This document shows positions 50,486-58,619 of a stretch of DNA of 64,000 bases, piece after piece. The DNA lies in the NCBI RefSeq assembly GCF_019551475.1, contig NZ_CP047159.1, forward strand, positions 1,302,001 through 1,366,000. The letters are read 5' to 3'. The stretch is from Prevotella sp. Rep29. GTDB lineage: Bacteria; Bacteroidota; Bacteroidia; Bacteroidales; Bacteroidaceae. Each line of letters opens with the position of its first letter. The stretch's first letter is position 1. The notes below the pieces were generated by a model that had not been told where the DNA came from, did no database searches, and saw only the letters and a program-made list of their open reading frames with translations. A program made the translations under genes and the position numbers.

Positions 50486-50587
50486 CAGAAGATTCTGGAA
50501 GCAGAAAGGTTCATGCAAAATGAACATCATCTTGGGCTTTAAACATTTTCACAACGCGTACATTATTATATATATAACGGAAGGACT

Positions 50588-51088
50588 ATGAATTTCAGGG
50601 AAATGAGACGGCGGCGACAGCAACTTTCAGACGAGGAGAGTATCGCCATACTGCGGAACGGCACTTCGGGAACGTTGGGACTGTTGGGAGACAACGGCTA
50701 TCCATACACCGTGCCACTCAGTTATGTCTATGCCGACGGGTGTATCTATTTTCATAGCGCACTGGCAGGGCATAAGGTCGATGCCATCAGGGCATGCGAC
50801 AAGGCTTCGTTTTGCGTGGTAGCCCAAGATGCCGTGCAACCGAAGGAGTACACGACGTATTTCCGCAGCGTGATTGCTTTCGGACGGATTCACATCATTG
50901 ACGACGAGCAGGAGAAGTTGAAAACAGCCCGCATGCTTGGCAATCGGTATAATCCCGGCGATGATGAAAGCTTGCAGAAAGAACTGGAAAAAGGTCTGTC
51001 GCGCATGCAGATGCTCCGTTTCGACATCGAGCATCTGACGGGAAAGGAAGCCATCGAACTGGTAAGACACAACGAATCAAAAGAATAA
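50588..51088 (+). CDS. Nim-like PNPOx-fold flavoprotein
   Basis: The 166-residue protein starts MNFREMRRRRQQLSDEESI and continues with the split-barrel pattern GTLGLLGDNGYPYTVPLSYV and IYFHSALAGHKVDAIRACDK of the 5-nitroimidazole-reductase (NimA-like) group. These proteins bind a flavin or PLP-like cofactor. True nim resistance genes belong to a subset, and this sequence alone does not show resistance. It is the first gene of a four-gene plus-strand cluster. Confidence 0.85.
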   Translation: MNFREMRRRRQQLSDEESIAILRNGTSGTLGLLGDNGYPYTVPLSYVYADGCIYFHSALAGHKVDAIRACDKASFCVVAQDAVQPKEYTTYFRSVIAFGRIHIIDDEQEKLKTARMLGNRYNPGDDESLQKELEKGLSRMQMLRFDIEHLTGKEAIELVRHNESKE

Positions 51089-51094
51089 AAGAAG

Positions 51095-51382
51095 ATGACG
51101 ATACAAGAGTTTAGGGAGTACATGGCATCGGGCAAGCCCGTCATCGGCGACTCGGATGTCCACCTGATGTTTCATCAGCTGTCGCAGGAAGCGCTGCGCA
51201 TCACGGCTGAAATCAACGGCAAGTATCATACGCCTGAGGAGCTTCACGGTTTGTTGGAAGAACTCTGGGGGCGTGAGGTGCCGAAGAGCGTGGGACTGTT
51301 TCCACCGTTCCATACCGACTGCGGAAAGAATACGGTCGTCGGCGGCATACCGGCAAAGGTCATCAGAGAGGTTGACAAATAA
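51095..51382 (+). pseudogene. maltose/galactoside O-acetyltransferase with internal deletion
   Basis: The 95-codon reading frame has the Mac domain N-terminus (MTIQEFREYMASGKP, then YHTPEELHGLLEELWG) and runs to PPFHTDCGKN, where the hexapeptide-repeat domain should start. It then jumps in frame to TVVGGIPAKVIREVDK, which is the very end of the family. About 95 residues, including the left-handed beta-helix and the catalytic histidine, are missing. The intact family is about 185-200 residues. The remnant is unlikely to be active. It lies 6 nt after the Nim-like gene. Confidence 0.85.
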
Positions 51383-51426
51383 GCCACACAAGGCACTAAA
51401 TATGAACAACAAGGACACCTAACCGC

Positions 51427-51624
51427 ATGACGGACAAATATATCACGCAACCGACGGCATTCCCGTTGAATGGCGAACTGCCGTGGAATCAGATTAAGTG
51501 TCTCCAGGAGACGATTGAGAAACTGATTCTTGCCCTAGATGATGATTATGACATACGCGATGGCGTGGCTATCCACAAGACGGCGGTGAGAAGGCTGGAA
51601 CTCGTAGAACAAGACCCACTATAA
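51427..51624 (+). CDS. small protein of unknown function (65 aa)
   Basis: The 65-residue frame (MTDKYITQPTAFPLNGELPW, then IKCLQETIEKLILALDDDYDIRD) has a natural amino-acid composition with one amphipathic helix. It fits between the acetyltransferase remnant and the VOC gene, with 44- and 10-nt gaps, on the same strand. I recognise no family. Coding is likely but not certain. Confidence 0.5.
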   Translation: MTDKYITQPTAFPLNGELPWNQIKCLQETIEKLILALDDDYDIRDGVAIHKTAVRRLELVEQDPL

Positions 51625-51634
51625 ACACAATGAC

Positions 51635-52024
51635 ATGTTACATCTGAACAAGGTACACCATATCGCAGTCATCTGCTCTGACTACCAGCGAAGTCTCGAC
51701 TTCTATACCCAAGTGCTCGGTTTCCGCATCCTCGCAGAACACTATCGGAAGGAGCGTCAGTCGTACAAGACCGACCTTGCCCTGGGCGATGAGTATGTGA
51801 TAGAATTATTCTCCTTCCCGTCGTCGCCTCGGCGAGCAACTCACCCCGAAGCAACCGGACTTCGCCACCTTGCCTTTGAGGTGGAAAACCTGGAAGGGGA
51901 GGTGCGCGAACTTAACCGACTGGGTATTGCCCACGAAGAGGTGAGGACCGACGAATTCACCGGCAAGCGATTCCTCTTCCTGCAAGATCCCGACGGACTG
52001 CCCATCGAGTTGTATGAACGATAA
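51635..52024 (+). CDS. VOC-superfamily glyoxalase-like protein (YaeR/GloA2 type)
   Basis: The 129-residue metalloprotein has the pattern KVHHIAVICSDYQRSLDFYT, EYVIELFSFP and TGLRHLAFEVENLE. It ends with FLQDPDGLPIELYER, which gives the H/E metal ligands of the glyoxalase I fold. The closest group is YaeR/GloA2, whose physiological substrate is uncertain. It ends the Nim-like cluster. Repeat copy D follows 24 bp after the stop. Confidence 0.88.
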   Translation: MLHLNKVHHIAVICSDYQRSLDFYTQVLGFRILAEHYRKERQSYKTDLALGDEYVIELFSFPSSPRRATHPEATGLRHLAFEVENLEGEVRELNRLGIAHEEVRTDEFTGKRFLFLQDPDGLPIELYER

Positions 52025-52048
52025 CAGCCTACACCCACATTCTCGGAT

Positions 52049-52262
52049 TGTATATTTATGCAATAGCAGGCTGTCTTTAGCAGGTCTTGTAAACTATTGA
52101 ATTTCAATGCGTTAGAATTGGCTTTCCAAAAGTGGCACTTTCGCACTCCAAAAGTGGCACTTTCAGGAGCTGAAAGGGGAACTTTTGCAAGCTAAAAGTG
52201 GCACTTTTGGAAAGTGAAAGTTCAACTGCATATTTATACGCCCTTTTCCGTATGTTTATACG
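52049..52262 (+). repeat. intergenic palindromic repeat, copy D
   Basis: This 214-bp plus-orientation copy is downstream of the VOC gene and upstream of ftsY. The left arm starts TGTATATTTATGCAATAGC, nearly identical to copy A. The core units are AAAAGTGGCACTTT (three, of which the first two lack the fourth T) and one AAAGGGGAACTTTT. The right arm ends GTATGTTTATACG. After it comes an AT-rich tract (about 52280-52375) with repeated TTAATTCTTAA-like blocks. Confidence 0.9.
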
Positions 52263-52430
52263 CTTGCGAAAACGCTTCGATAAATGACAAATGAAAAATG
52301 ATAAATATAATTACGATAAACAATCTCTAATCATAATTCTTAACTCTTAATTTTTAATTCTTAATTATTCCAAGGTGTGATTCGGGCAAATAATTTCTGC
52401 TATTTAGTCGCCCTTATCATTTTTTTTGCT

Positions 52431-52438
52431 ATCTTTGC
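52431..52438 (+). promoter_or_regulatory. -7 element for ftsY
   Basis: TATCTTTG lies 50 bp before the ftsY ATG. A perfect -33 TTTG is not seen at the right spacing. Confidence 0.55.
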
Positions 52439-52488
52439 AAAGAAAAAATCGGGGCAGGAGACGCCTTGACAAAAAGTATAAAAGCGTT

Positions 52489-53442
52489 ATGGGATTATTT
52501 GGTTTATTCAATAAAAAGAAGCAAGAGACACTCGACAAAGGTTTGGAAAAAACCAAACAAAGTGTATTCGACAAGCTGACACGCGCCGTCGCCGGTAAAT
52601 CCAAGGTGGACGACGAGGTGCTGGACGACCTGGAGGAGGTGCTTATCACATCGGATGTCGGTGTGGATACGACCGTGAAAATCATCCGGCGCATAGAGGA
52701 GCGTGTAGCGCGCGATAAATATGTTTCCACTTCAGAGCTGAACGGCATCCTGCGCGACGAGATTGCCACGCTGCTCTCCGAGAACAATACGGAAGACAAC
52801 GAGGACTGGGACTTGCCAACCGACCACCGTCCGTATGTCATCCTGATAGTCGGTGTCAACGGCGTGGGCAAGACCACCACCATCGGCAAACTGGCATACC
52901 AGTTCAAGAACGCAGGAAAGAAAGTGTATCTCGGAGCTGCCGACACGTTCCGCGCAGCAGCCATTGAGCAACTGAGCATCTGGGGCGAGCGGGTAGGAGT
53001 GCCCGTCATCAAGCAGCAGATGGGCTCCGACCCGGCATCGGTGGCATTCGACACACTGAGTTCGGCAAAAGCCAACGGAGCGGATGTCGTCATCATCGAT
53101 ACTGCCGGACGTCTGCATAACAAAGTGGGACTCATGAATGAATTGAAGAAAATCAAGGATGTCATGAAGAAAGTGCTGCCCGATGCGCCCGACGAGGTGA
53201 TGCTCGTGCTGGACGGAAGTACGGGACAGAACGCTTTTGAACAGGCACGGCAGTTTGCTGCCGTCACACAGATAACAAGTCTCGCCATCACCAAGCTCGA
53301 CGGCACGGCAAAAGGCGGTGTCGTCATCGGCATCAGCGACCAGCTGAAAGTGCCCGTGAAATACATCGGGCTGGGCGAGGGGATGGAAGACCTGCAGCTC
53401 TTCAACAAACGCCGATTCGTGGACTCTCTTTTCGACCATTAA
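52489..53442 (+). CDS. ftsY: signal recognition particle receptor FtsY
   Basis: The 317-residue SRP GTPase receives ribosome-nascent-chain complexes at the membrane. The short N domain begins MGLFGLFNKKKQETLDKGLE. The G domain has G1 GVNGVGKTTTIGKLA, G2 GAADTFRAAAIEQL, G3 DTAGRLHNK, G4 TKLDGTAKGG and the closing GLGEGMEDLQLFN. There is no acidic A domain, as in many Bacteroidetes. An upstream in-frame start at 52426 overlaps the -7 element and is rejected. rimO follows after 3 nt. Confidence 0.95.
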   Translation: MGLFGLFNKKKQETLDKGLEKTKQSVFDKLTRAVAGKSKVDDEVLDDLEEVLITSDVGVDTTVKIIRRIEERVARDKYVSTSELNGILRDEIATLLSENNTEDNEDWDLPTDHRPYVILIVGVNGVGKTTTIGKLAYQFKNAGKKVYLGAADTFRAAAIEQLSIWGERVGVPVIKQQMGSDPASVAFDTLSSAKANGADVVIIDTAGRLHNKVGLMNELKKIKDVMKKVLPDAPDEVMLVLDGSTGQNAFEQARQFAAVTQITSLAITKLDGTAKGGVVIGISDQLKVPVKYIGLGEGMEDLQLFNKRRFVDSLFDH

Positions 53443-53445
53443 GCC

Positions 53446-54744
53446 TTGATACGCAACCAGATAGACATCATCAGCCTGGGGTGTTCGAAAAACCTCGTTG
53501 ACAGCGAACTGATTATGAAACAGCTCGAAGCCAACGGATATACATGCACCCACGACAGCAGTCAGCCGCAAGGGGAGATTGTTGTGGTGAACACCTGTGG
53601 ATTCATCTCCGATGCAAAGGAGGAGAGCATCAACACCATTCTCGAGCTGGCACAGGCTAAGGAGGAAGGACGAATCGCACGGCTCTATGTAATGGGATGC
53701 CTTTCGCAACGCTATCGCGAAGAGTTGCAGAAAGAAATTCCACAAGTCGATAAGTATTATGGCAAGTTCGACTACAAACAACTGCTGACAGACTTGGGAA
53801 AGGCGGAAGTGGCTGCCTGTGCGGGCCAGCGCCACCTGACGACTCCTCCGCACTATGCCTACCTGAAAATAGCAGAGGGGTGCGACCGCCACTGTGCCTA
53901 TTGTGCCATCCCGCTGATTACCGGCAACCATGTGAGCCGCCCAATGGAAGAAATCCTGAGTGAGGTGCGATGGCTCGTGTCGGAAGGCGTGAAGGAGTTT
54001 CAGGTGATTGCGCAGGAACTGACGTATTACGGCATTGACATCGACGGCAAGCGACACATCGCCGAGCTCATTTCGCGCATGGCAGACATCGAGGGTGTGG
54101 AATGGATACGTCTGCATTATGCCTATCCGACGCAATTCCCCAAAGACCTGCTGGAGGTAATCAAGAACAAACCGAACGTCTGCAAATATCTGGACATCGC
54201 GTTGCAGCACATATCTGACAACATTCTTCAACGAATGCGCAGAAACTTCAGTAAATCAGAAACATATCAATTCATTGAAAACTTAAGAAAAACTGTTCCC
54301 GGCATTACACTCCGCACCACACTCATGGTGGGATTCCCTGGCGAGACGGATGACGATTTTGAAGAACTGGTTGAGTTCGTGAAGTGGGCACGCTTTGAGC
54401 GGATGGGAGCATTTGCCTACTCTGAGGAAGACGGAACGTATGCAGCCCTGCATTACGCGGACGACGTGCCCGACGATGTGAAGCAGTCACGACTCGACCG
54501 CCTGATGGCTGTTCAGCAGGAAATCAGTGAGCAGCTGGCTGCCAAAGAGGTCGGAAAGACAGTGCGGGTAATGGTCGATAGAAAAGAAGGCGACTTCTAC
54601 GTAGGACGCACGGAAAGCAGTTCGCCGGAAGTAGATCCCGAAGTGTTGATTCCTGCAGGAGACAAGACGCTCGACATAGGAGCATTCTGCCAGGTTCAAA
54701 TCACCGCTTCAGATGAGTTTGATTTATATGGTAAAGCAATATGA
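53446..54744 (+). CDS. rimO: ribosomal protein S12 methylthiotransferase RimO
   Basis: The 432-residue enzyme adds a methylthio group to an aspartate of ribosomal protein S12. The UPF0004 domain cysteines are C13, C51 and C85. The radical-SAM motif is C146, C150 and C153 (GCDRHCAYCAIP). A TRAM domain ends the protein. The start is a TTG directly after the ftsY stop; it fits the family N-terminus (MIRNQIDIISLGCSKNLVDS). The last four bases overlap the HU gene start (ATGA), so translation is probably coupled. Confidence 0.95.
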   Translation: MIRNQIDIISLGCSKNLVDSELIMKQLEANGYTCTHDSSQPQGEIVVVNTCGFISDAKEESINTILELAQAKEEGRIARLYVMGCLSQRYREELQKEIPQVDKYYGKFDYKQLLTDLGKAEVAACAGQRHLTTPPHYAYLKIAEGCDRHCAYCAIPLITGNHVSRPMEEILSEVRWLVSEGVKEFQVIAQELTYYGIDIDGKRHIAELISRMADIEGVEWIRLHYAYPTQFPKDLLEVIKNKPNVCKYLDIALQHISDNILQRMRRNFSKSETYQFIENLRKTVPGITLRTTLMVGFPGETDDDFEELVEFVKWARFERMGAFAYSEEDGTYAALHYADDVPDDVKQSRLDRLMAVQQEISEQLAAKEVGKTVRVMVDRKEGDFYVGRTESSSPEVDPEVLIPAGDKTLDIGAFCQVQITASDEFDLYGKAI

Positions 54745-55037
54745 TGAACAACAAGAATTTTATTCAAGAATTAGCTCGTCGCACCGGCTACACCAATGCG
54801 GAAACACAGCGGATGGTGTCGTCGTTTGTCAGTGCGATGGGAGACAGCTTCCAGGAAGGAGAGTCTGTTGTAATCAACAACCTCGGCACCTTTGAGGTGA
54901 AGAAACGACTTGAGCGCATCATCGTAAATCCGACAACACATCAGCGCCTGTTGGTTCCCCCAAAACTCGTATTGGGCTTCAAACCTATTGCTGCTATCAA
55001 AGAGAAGCTGAAGAAAGGAGGGAAGAAGAATGATTAA
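54741..55037 (+). CDS. HU/IHF-family DNA-binding protein
   Basis: The 98-residue protein has the HU helix pair (NFIQELARRTGYTNAETQRM) and the beta-arm core (VVINNLGTFEVKKRLERIIV, then NPTTHQRLLVPPKLVLGFKP) with the conserved proline-containing loop. The C-terminus is lysine-rich. It overlaps rimO by 4 nt. The next gene, a membrane-anchored HU protein, overlaps it by 8 nt. This suggests coordinated synthesis of a soluble and an anchored HU. Confidence 0.93.
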   Translation: MMNNKNFIQELARRTGYTNAETQRMVSSFVSAMGDSFQEGESVVINNLGTFEVKKRLERIIVNPTTHQRLLVPPKLVLGFKPIAAIKEKLKKGGKKND

Positions 55038-56235
55038 GATTCAGGATTTGGCAAAGATTGTTGCTGAGCGCCACAATAAGTCTGAAGAGGAAGTGACGAC
55101 GTTCCTGGATGCGCTGGTTGATGTGCTGCTCGACGGACTTCATCAAGAAAAGGTCGTGAAAATCAAGGGACTTGGAACGTTCAAGGTGACTACGGTCAAA
55201 GAGCGTGCAAGCATCAATGTGAACAGCGGAGAGCCGGTCGTGATAGAAGGACACGACAAAATCTCCTTCCTCCCAGACACATCCATGCGCGACTTGGTCA
55301 ATAAACCTTTCTCTCAGTTCGAGACCGTGCCCGTGAACGACGGCGTAGAGTTTGAGGACATCGAAACAAGCGTTGACGTGGAAGACACGCAGAATGTTGA
55401 GGAAACGGGCGAGGCAATCATAGACGTAGAAACGCACGAAGCTCCGCAAGCCGTTGCATTAGTCGGGCTTTCAGAAAACGAACCGGCAGCTCAACCTGAG
55501 AGCGAGAATGAGAATGAGGTTCCTGTGGCTGAAAACGAGCCGGACGATGTTGACGTAACAACGGAAGAGGATGTAACGGAAACCGAGAACGTAACAGAGA
55601 CGGAGAGTGTAACAGAAACCGTGACAGAGGAGGCTGATTCTCAAGAGGAGGCGCTCGCTGAAACACGTCAAGAAGAGAGTGAACCGCTTCCGCAGGTTAC
55701 AGAAGAAGAACAGACAGAAAATGAATTAGATACAGAAGAAAACGAAGAGGATATGAAAAAGATTAGTTGGACAAAACTATTGCTGTCAGCCCTATTGATA
55801 GCAGCGGCAGCTTTTGCATTGGGATATGCCGTAGGTCAGAAAGCCGGTACTTCCACCTTAACGGAGACTCCAAAAGCGAAAACGGTCGTGGAGGAAACAC
55901 CGGATTCATTGAAAGAAGGACAAACAACAACCAATCAGACAGAAGCAAAAGAAGAAACGCAAAAAGCAAAGGTTTCTGATGACATGTCGCAGGTTACAAG
56001 CGAAGAATTGGAACGTGCCAACGAGAAAGTTGCTTATGGCGCCTATCGAATTGTGGGAGTAGAGAGGGTTGTTACCGCACGCGCCGGACAAACCCTGAAA
56101 GCTATCTCGGATGCTAACCTCGGTCCTGGTGCAGAAGCCTATGTCAAGGCGCTAAACGATGGCGTATCAACCGTTTCGGAAGGACAGAAAATACGCATTC
56201 CGAAGGTGGAATTGAAAAAGAAATCTGCGAAATAA
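55030..56235 (+). CDS. membrane-anchored HU protein with LysM domain
   Basis: The 401-residue protein has four parts. Residues 1-90 are an HU-like domain (KIQDLAKIVAERHNKSEEEV, VKIKGLGTFKVTTVKERAS). About 95-240 is a long acidic region with VTETE-type repeats. A transmembrane helix lies at about 245-266 (LLLSALLIAAAAFALGYAVG). Residues 335-395 resemble a LysM domain (VVTARAGQTLKAISDANLG, then VSEGQKIRIPKVEL). The layout would put DNA binding in the cytoplasm and peptidoglycan binding in the periplasm. It overlaps the HU gene by 8 nt and converges on the FHA gene. Confidence 0.85.
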   Translation: MIKIQDLAKIVAERHNKSEEEVTTFLDALVDVLLDGLHQEKVVKIKGLGTFKVTTVKERASINVNSGEPVVIEGHDKISFLPDTSMRDLVNKPFSQFETVPVNDGVEFEDIETSVDVEDTQNVEETGEAIIDVETHEAPQAVALVGLSENEPAAQPESENENEVPVAENEPDDVDVTTEEDVTETENVTETESVTETVTEEADSQEEALAETRQEESEPLPQVTEEEQTENELDTEENEEDMKKISWTKLLLSALLIAAAAFALGYAVGQKAGTSTLTETPKAKTVVEETPDSLKEGQTTTNQTEAKEETQKAKVSDDMSQVTSEELERANEKVAYGAYRIVGVERVVTARAGQTLKAISDANLGPGAEAYVKALNDGVSTVSEGQKIRIPKVELKKKSAK

Positions 56236-56276
56236 GAAAAACTGTTTTGTAGCATTGCGCCGGATGCGGCATAATG

Positions 56277-56810
56277 CTATTCGTCTTTGCTGTCGGGGCT
56301 ATGAAGTATGATGCTTGTAGCCCCGATAGTAAATAAGGTGCCATCGGAGATGATGCGGCGTTCTCTGTCACCAAGAATCTGATTATCTACAAACGTACCC
56401 GTATTGCTCGGTCCGTCCCTTAAAATATATTTCAGACTTCCATCTTTCTGCTTTTCAACGGTGATGACGCAATGGGTCATGTCAATGCTTGGGTCAACAG
56501 TCTCAATGGGGGTGTTGATTTTACTTCCCTTCATATATCTGCCAATCACATTCTCACCCAGTCGCAATGGTATGAGCTGCTTGTAATGGAACACATTTTC
56601 GATGACAACCAGATGTCCGTAGGTATTTTCTGACTGATCGATAGTCTGTTGCTCTTCTTTTCTCAGGTTGTGGAGTTTAGACGCTCCGATTCTTATCCCA
56701 AACTGCTTGTTGCATTGCGGACATTGGAATATGAGCGACTGCCCAGAAGTGTATTTCTGTTCATCAAACGTAATGAAATAATCGCATTTCGGACATCTTA
56801 CTCTTTTCAT
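56277..56810 (-). CDS. FHA-domain protein with N-terminal zinc ribbon
   Basis: The 177-residue protein has a zinc ribbon with cysteines C6, C9, C30 and C33 (RCPKCDY and FQCPQCNKQ). An FHA domain follows (ENVIGRYMKGSKINTPIETV, then the H of MTHCVITVEKQ and GTFVDNQIL). FHA domains bind phosphothreonine peptides, so it may read a phosphorylation signal. No kinase is nearby. It is 32 nt after the HU-SPOR gene in the same operon. Confidence 0.88.
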   Translation of the reverse strand: MKRVRCPKCDYFITFDEQKYTSGQSLIFQCPQCNKQFGIRIGASKLHNLRKEEQQTIDQSENTYGHLVVIENVFHYKQLIPLRLGENVIGRYMKGSKINTPIETVDPSIDMTHCVITVEKQKDGSLKYILRDGPSNTGTFVDNQILGDRERRIISDGTLFTIGATSIILHSPDSKDE

Positions 56811-56842
56811 GTGGCAATTATTTCAAAAAAAAGAAAAATGAT

Positions 56843-57799
56843 TTAATCGCTAACCTTCATGACCCACGCCTGCTTGAAGTTCTTGTCGGAACGAAGCTGT
56901 TTCAATGCCGCATAGGCATCACTGTCGGTTTTATAACTGCCGTAAACCACCTTCAAGTCTTTTTTGTCTTGCAGAAGGCGGGTTTCCTTAAAACCATTCT
57001 TGTGCATGTGGTCCTTAAAATATTCCGCATTTTTCCGTTGGGTTCCACTGGCAAGAACAATACAATAGGCAGGTTCTTCGCTCTTGGCAACAACCTGCTG
57101 CTGAGCTTGAGTGTGACTTACCGTGGCAACGGTCTTGGAAGATACGAGTTTTGGCTCGCCCGTTGTTATGTTCTTGGGCATCATGTTCTGGATGCCTCCT
57201 GACATCAAGACTTCCTGTTTAGTAGTATCTATCGGGTTGAGGAATAAGATGAGTGCCAATAATGCCACGGCAGCCACTGCCGCTTTTCTCAGCGTGCTGA
57301 GTTTTATCGTAATGGTTTTTGCCACAACTTTTTCATCACCCATATCTTCGGTCAGATTTTGTTCTTCCTTCTTATCCGGAGCAACAGGGCTCATTCTGAA
57401 GCTGTCCAAAGCATATAGGCAAGGGGAGAGGATTCCCGCATCATTGGGCGCAAACTCCATCTTTCCATCGGCGTTGACTGAAAGAAGTCCGACGTGGTGA
57501 ATCTCATATCTGCCCTCATTATTCAACTGACTCTTGATACATTGCACGGTTTTCTCAATGCGCTCTGTCGCCTCAGTCATGCTGATATTATAAACCTTCG
57601 CATAGGATTGTGCCAAAAGAGAATCGTTGATGGTCAGTTGCGGGTTGAATCCTATCGTTCGCATTGGTGGCAAAAACAAACCGTCGCGCTCGTCGTATTT
57701 AGCAGATACATAGTGAGCGACAAAGCCCCCCAACTCAGGAACTATGACGCAATCATTTTCAAGCAGTAATACTTCAATATGTTTTGCTAAATCTTTCAT
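56843..57799 (-). CDS. HU-CCDC81 and SPOR domain membrane protein
   Basis: The 318-residue protein begins with a CCDC81-type HU-like region (KHIEVLLLENDCVIVPELGG, FVAHYVSAKYDERDGLFLPP, RTIGFNPQLTINDSLLAQ). A transmembrane helix is at about residues 171-190, followed by a short linker. A C-terminal SPOR domain covers about 241-318 (AYCIVLASGTQRKNAEYF, then LKVVYGSYKTDSDAYAAL). SPOR domains bind denuded septal peptidoglycan. It mirrors the HU-LysM protein on the convergent side and heads an operon with the FHA protein gene. Confidence 0.88.
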   Translation of the reverse strand: MKDLAKHIEVLLLENDCVIVPELGGFVAHYVSAKYDERDGLFLPPMRTIGFNPQLTINDSLLAQSYAKVYNISMTEATERIEKTVQCIKSQLNNEGRYEIHHVGLLSVNADGKMEFAPNDAGILSPCLYALDSFRMSPVAPDKKEEQNLTEDMGDEKVVAKTITIKLSTLRKAAVAAVALLALILFLNPIDTTKQEVLMSGGIQNMMPKNITTGEPKLVSSKTVATVSHTQAQQQVVAKSEEPAYCIVLASGTQRKNAEYFKDHMHKNGFKETRLLQDKKDLKVVYGSYKTDSDAYAALKQLRSDKNFKQAWVMKVSD

Positions 57800-57804
57800 G
57801 TTTG

Positions 57805-57835
57805 CAAAATTACGATTTTTTTCTTAATCCACAAA
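57805..57835 (-). promoter_or_regulatory. promoter for the HU-SPOR/FHA operon
   Basis: On the minus strand TTTG (57835-57832), 19-bp spacer, TAATTTTG (57812-57805). The ATG (57799) starts only 5 bp after it, so the message may be leaderless. Confidence 0.7.
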
Positions 57836-57905
57836 TCTCTTCCAACAAAAAATGAGAAGAAATGTTGAAAAAGTGTGAATTCCCTCGTAATCCCCTTCTT
57901 TTTTA

Positions 57906-57937
57906 TTTGTTCAGTTCCGTTTTTATCATTACTTTTG
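57906..57937 (+). promoter_or_regulatory. rfbC promoter
   Basis: TTTG (57906-57909), 20-bp spacer, TACTTTTG (57930-57937). The ATG is at 57963. Confidence 0.7.
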
Positions 57938-57962
57938 CAGAAAATCTTAATAAAACGTACGT

Positions 57963-58514
57963 ATGGATTATAGAGAAACTAAAATAAAAGGCGTTTATGT
58001 AATTGAGCCAAAGGTCTTTACAGATAATCGCGGTTATTTCATGGAGTCCTTCAAACAACAGGAGTTTGAAGAAAATGTTTGCTCGATTGACTTTATTCAA
58101 GAAAACGAGTCGAAGTCTTCAAAAGGTGTTTTGCGAGGGCTTCACTACCAGAAAGGCGAGTTTGCTCAGGCAAAATTGGTGCGTGTCATCAAGGGGCGCG
58201 TGCTTGATGTTGCGGTAGATCTTCGCCGAAACTCACCAACTTTCGGTCAGTATGAGATGGTTGAGTTGAGTGAAGACAACAAACTTCAATTCTTTATTCC
58301 GCGAGGCTTTGCGCATGGTTTCCTCGTATTGAGCGACGAAGCCATTTTCACCTATAAAGTAGATAATGTGTATGCTCCCCAACATGAGGCGTCAGTGAAA
58401 TGGAATGATTCGGCGATTGGCATTGAATGGCCGATAGACGAAGATCAACTGATTTTGAGCGAGAAGGACAAGAACGCCAAACCATTGAGTGAGGCGGTTC
58501 TTTTTGACGACTGA
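57963..58514 (+). CDS. rfbC: dTDP-4-dehydrorhamnose 3,5-epimerase RfbC
   Basis: The 183-residue cupin epimerase makes dTDP-4-keto-L-rhamnose. The catalytic base is H61 in VLRGLHYQKGEFAQAKLVRV. VFTDNRGYFMESF, IPRGFAHGFLVLSDEAIFTY and KWNDSAIGIEWPI are conserved. No rfbA, rfbB or rfbD gene lies within the window, so it is separated from the rest of the rhamnose pathway here. Confidence 0.95.
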   Translation: MDYRETKIKGVYVIEPKVFTDNRGYFMESFKQQEFEENVCSIDFIQENESKSSKGVLRGLHYQKGEFAQAKLVRVIKGRVLDVAVDLRRNSPTFGQYEMVELSEDNKLQFFIPRGFAHGFLVLSDEAIFTYKVDNVYAPQHEASVKWNDSAIGIEWPIDEDQLILSEKDKNAKPLSEAVLFDD

Positions 58515-58619
58515 GACCGTCTGTCAACATCTGGATTCGAAAAATCCTAAGAAATGAGGATGGCGGATTCTGATGATTCTGCTTACATTTGCAGACGATT
58601 ACACATTATTATATTTATT

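Larger units (their letters stand above)
50131..50587. other. divergent promoter region with a long minus-strand leader
   Basis: This gap separates the beta-helix gene and the Nim-like gene. It holds divergent promoters near 50380 and 50480. The minus-strand leader of about 240 nt has a TGCACAA-N5-TTGTGCA hairpin (50264-50282) and an AGGC-N8-GCCT element near 50230. No convincing gene or known riboswitch was recognised. Confidence 0.5.

Noticed and set aside
50252..50530. Minus-strand 92-codon frame in the divergent promoter region
   Set aside because: It covers both predicted promoters, has unusual composition and ends in the leader of the surface operon.
50588..51088. A proven nitroimidazole-resistance gene
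   Set aside because: The fold fits the Nim-like group, but resistance cannot be read from the sequence alone.
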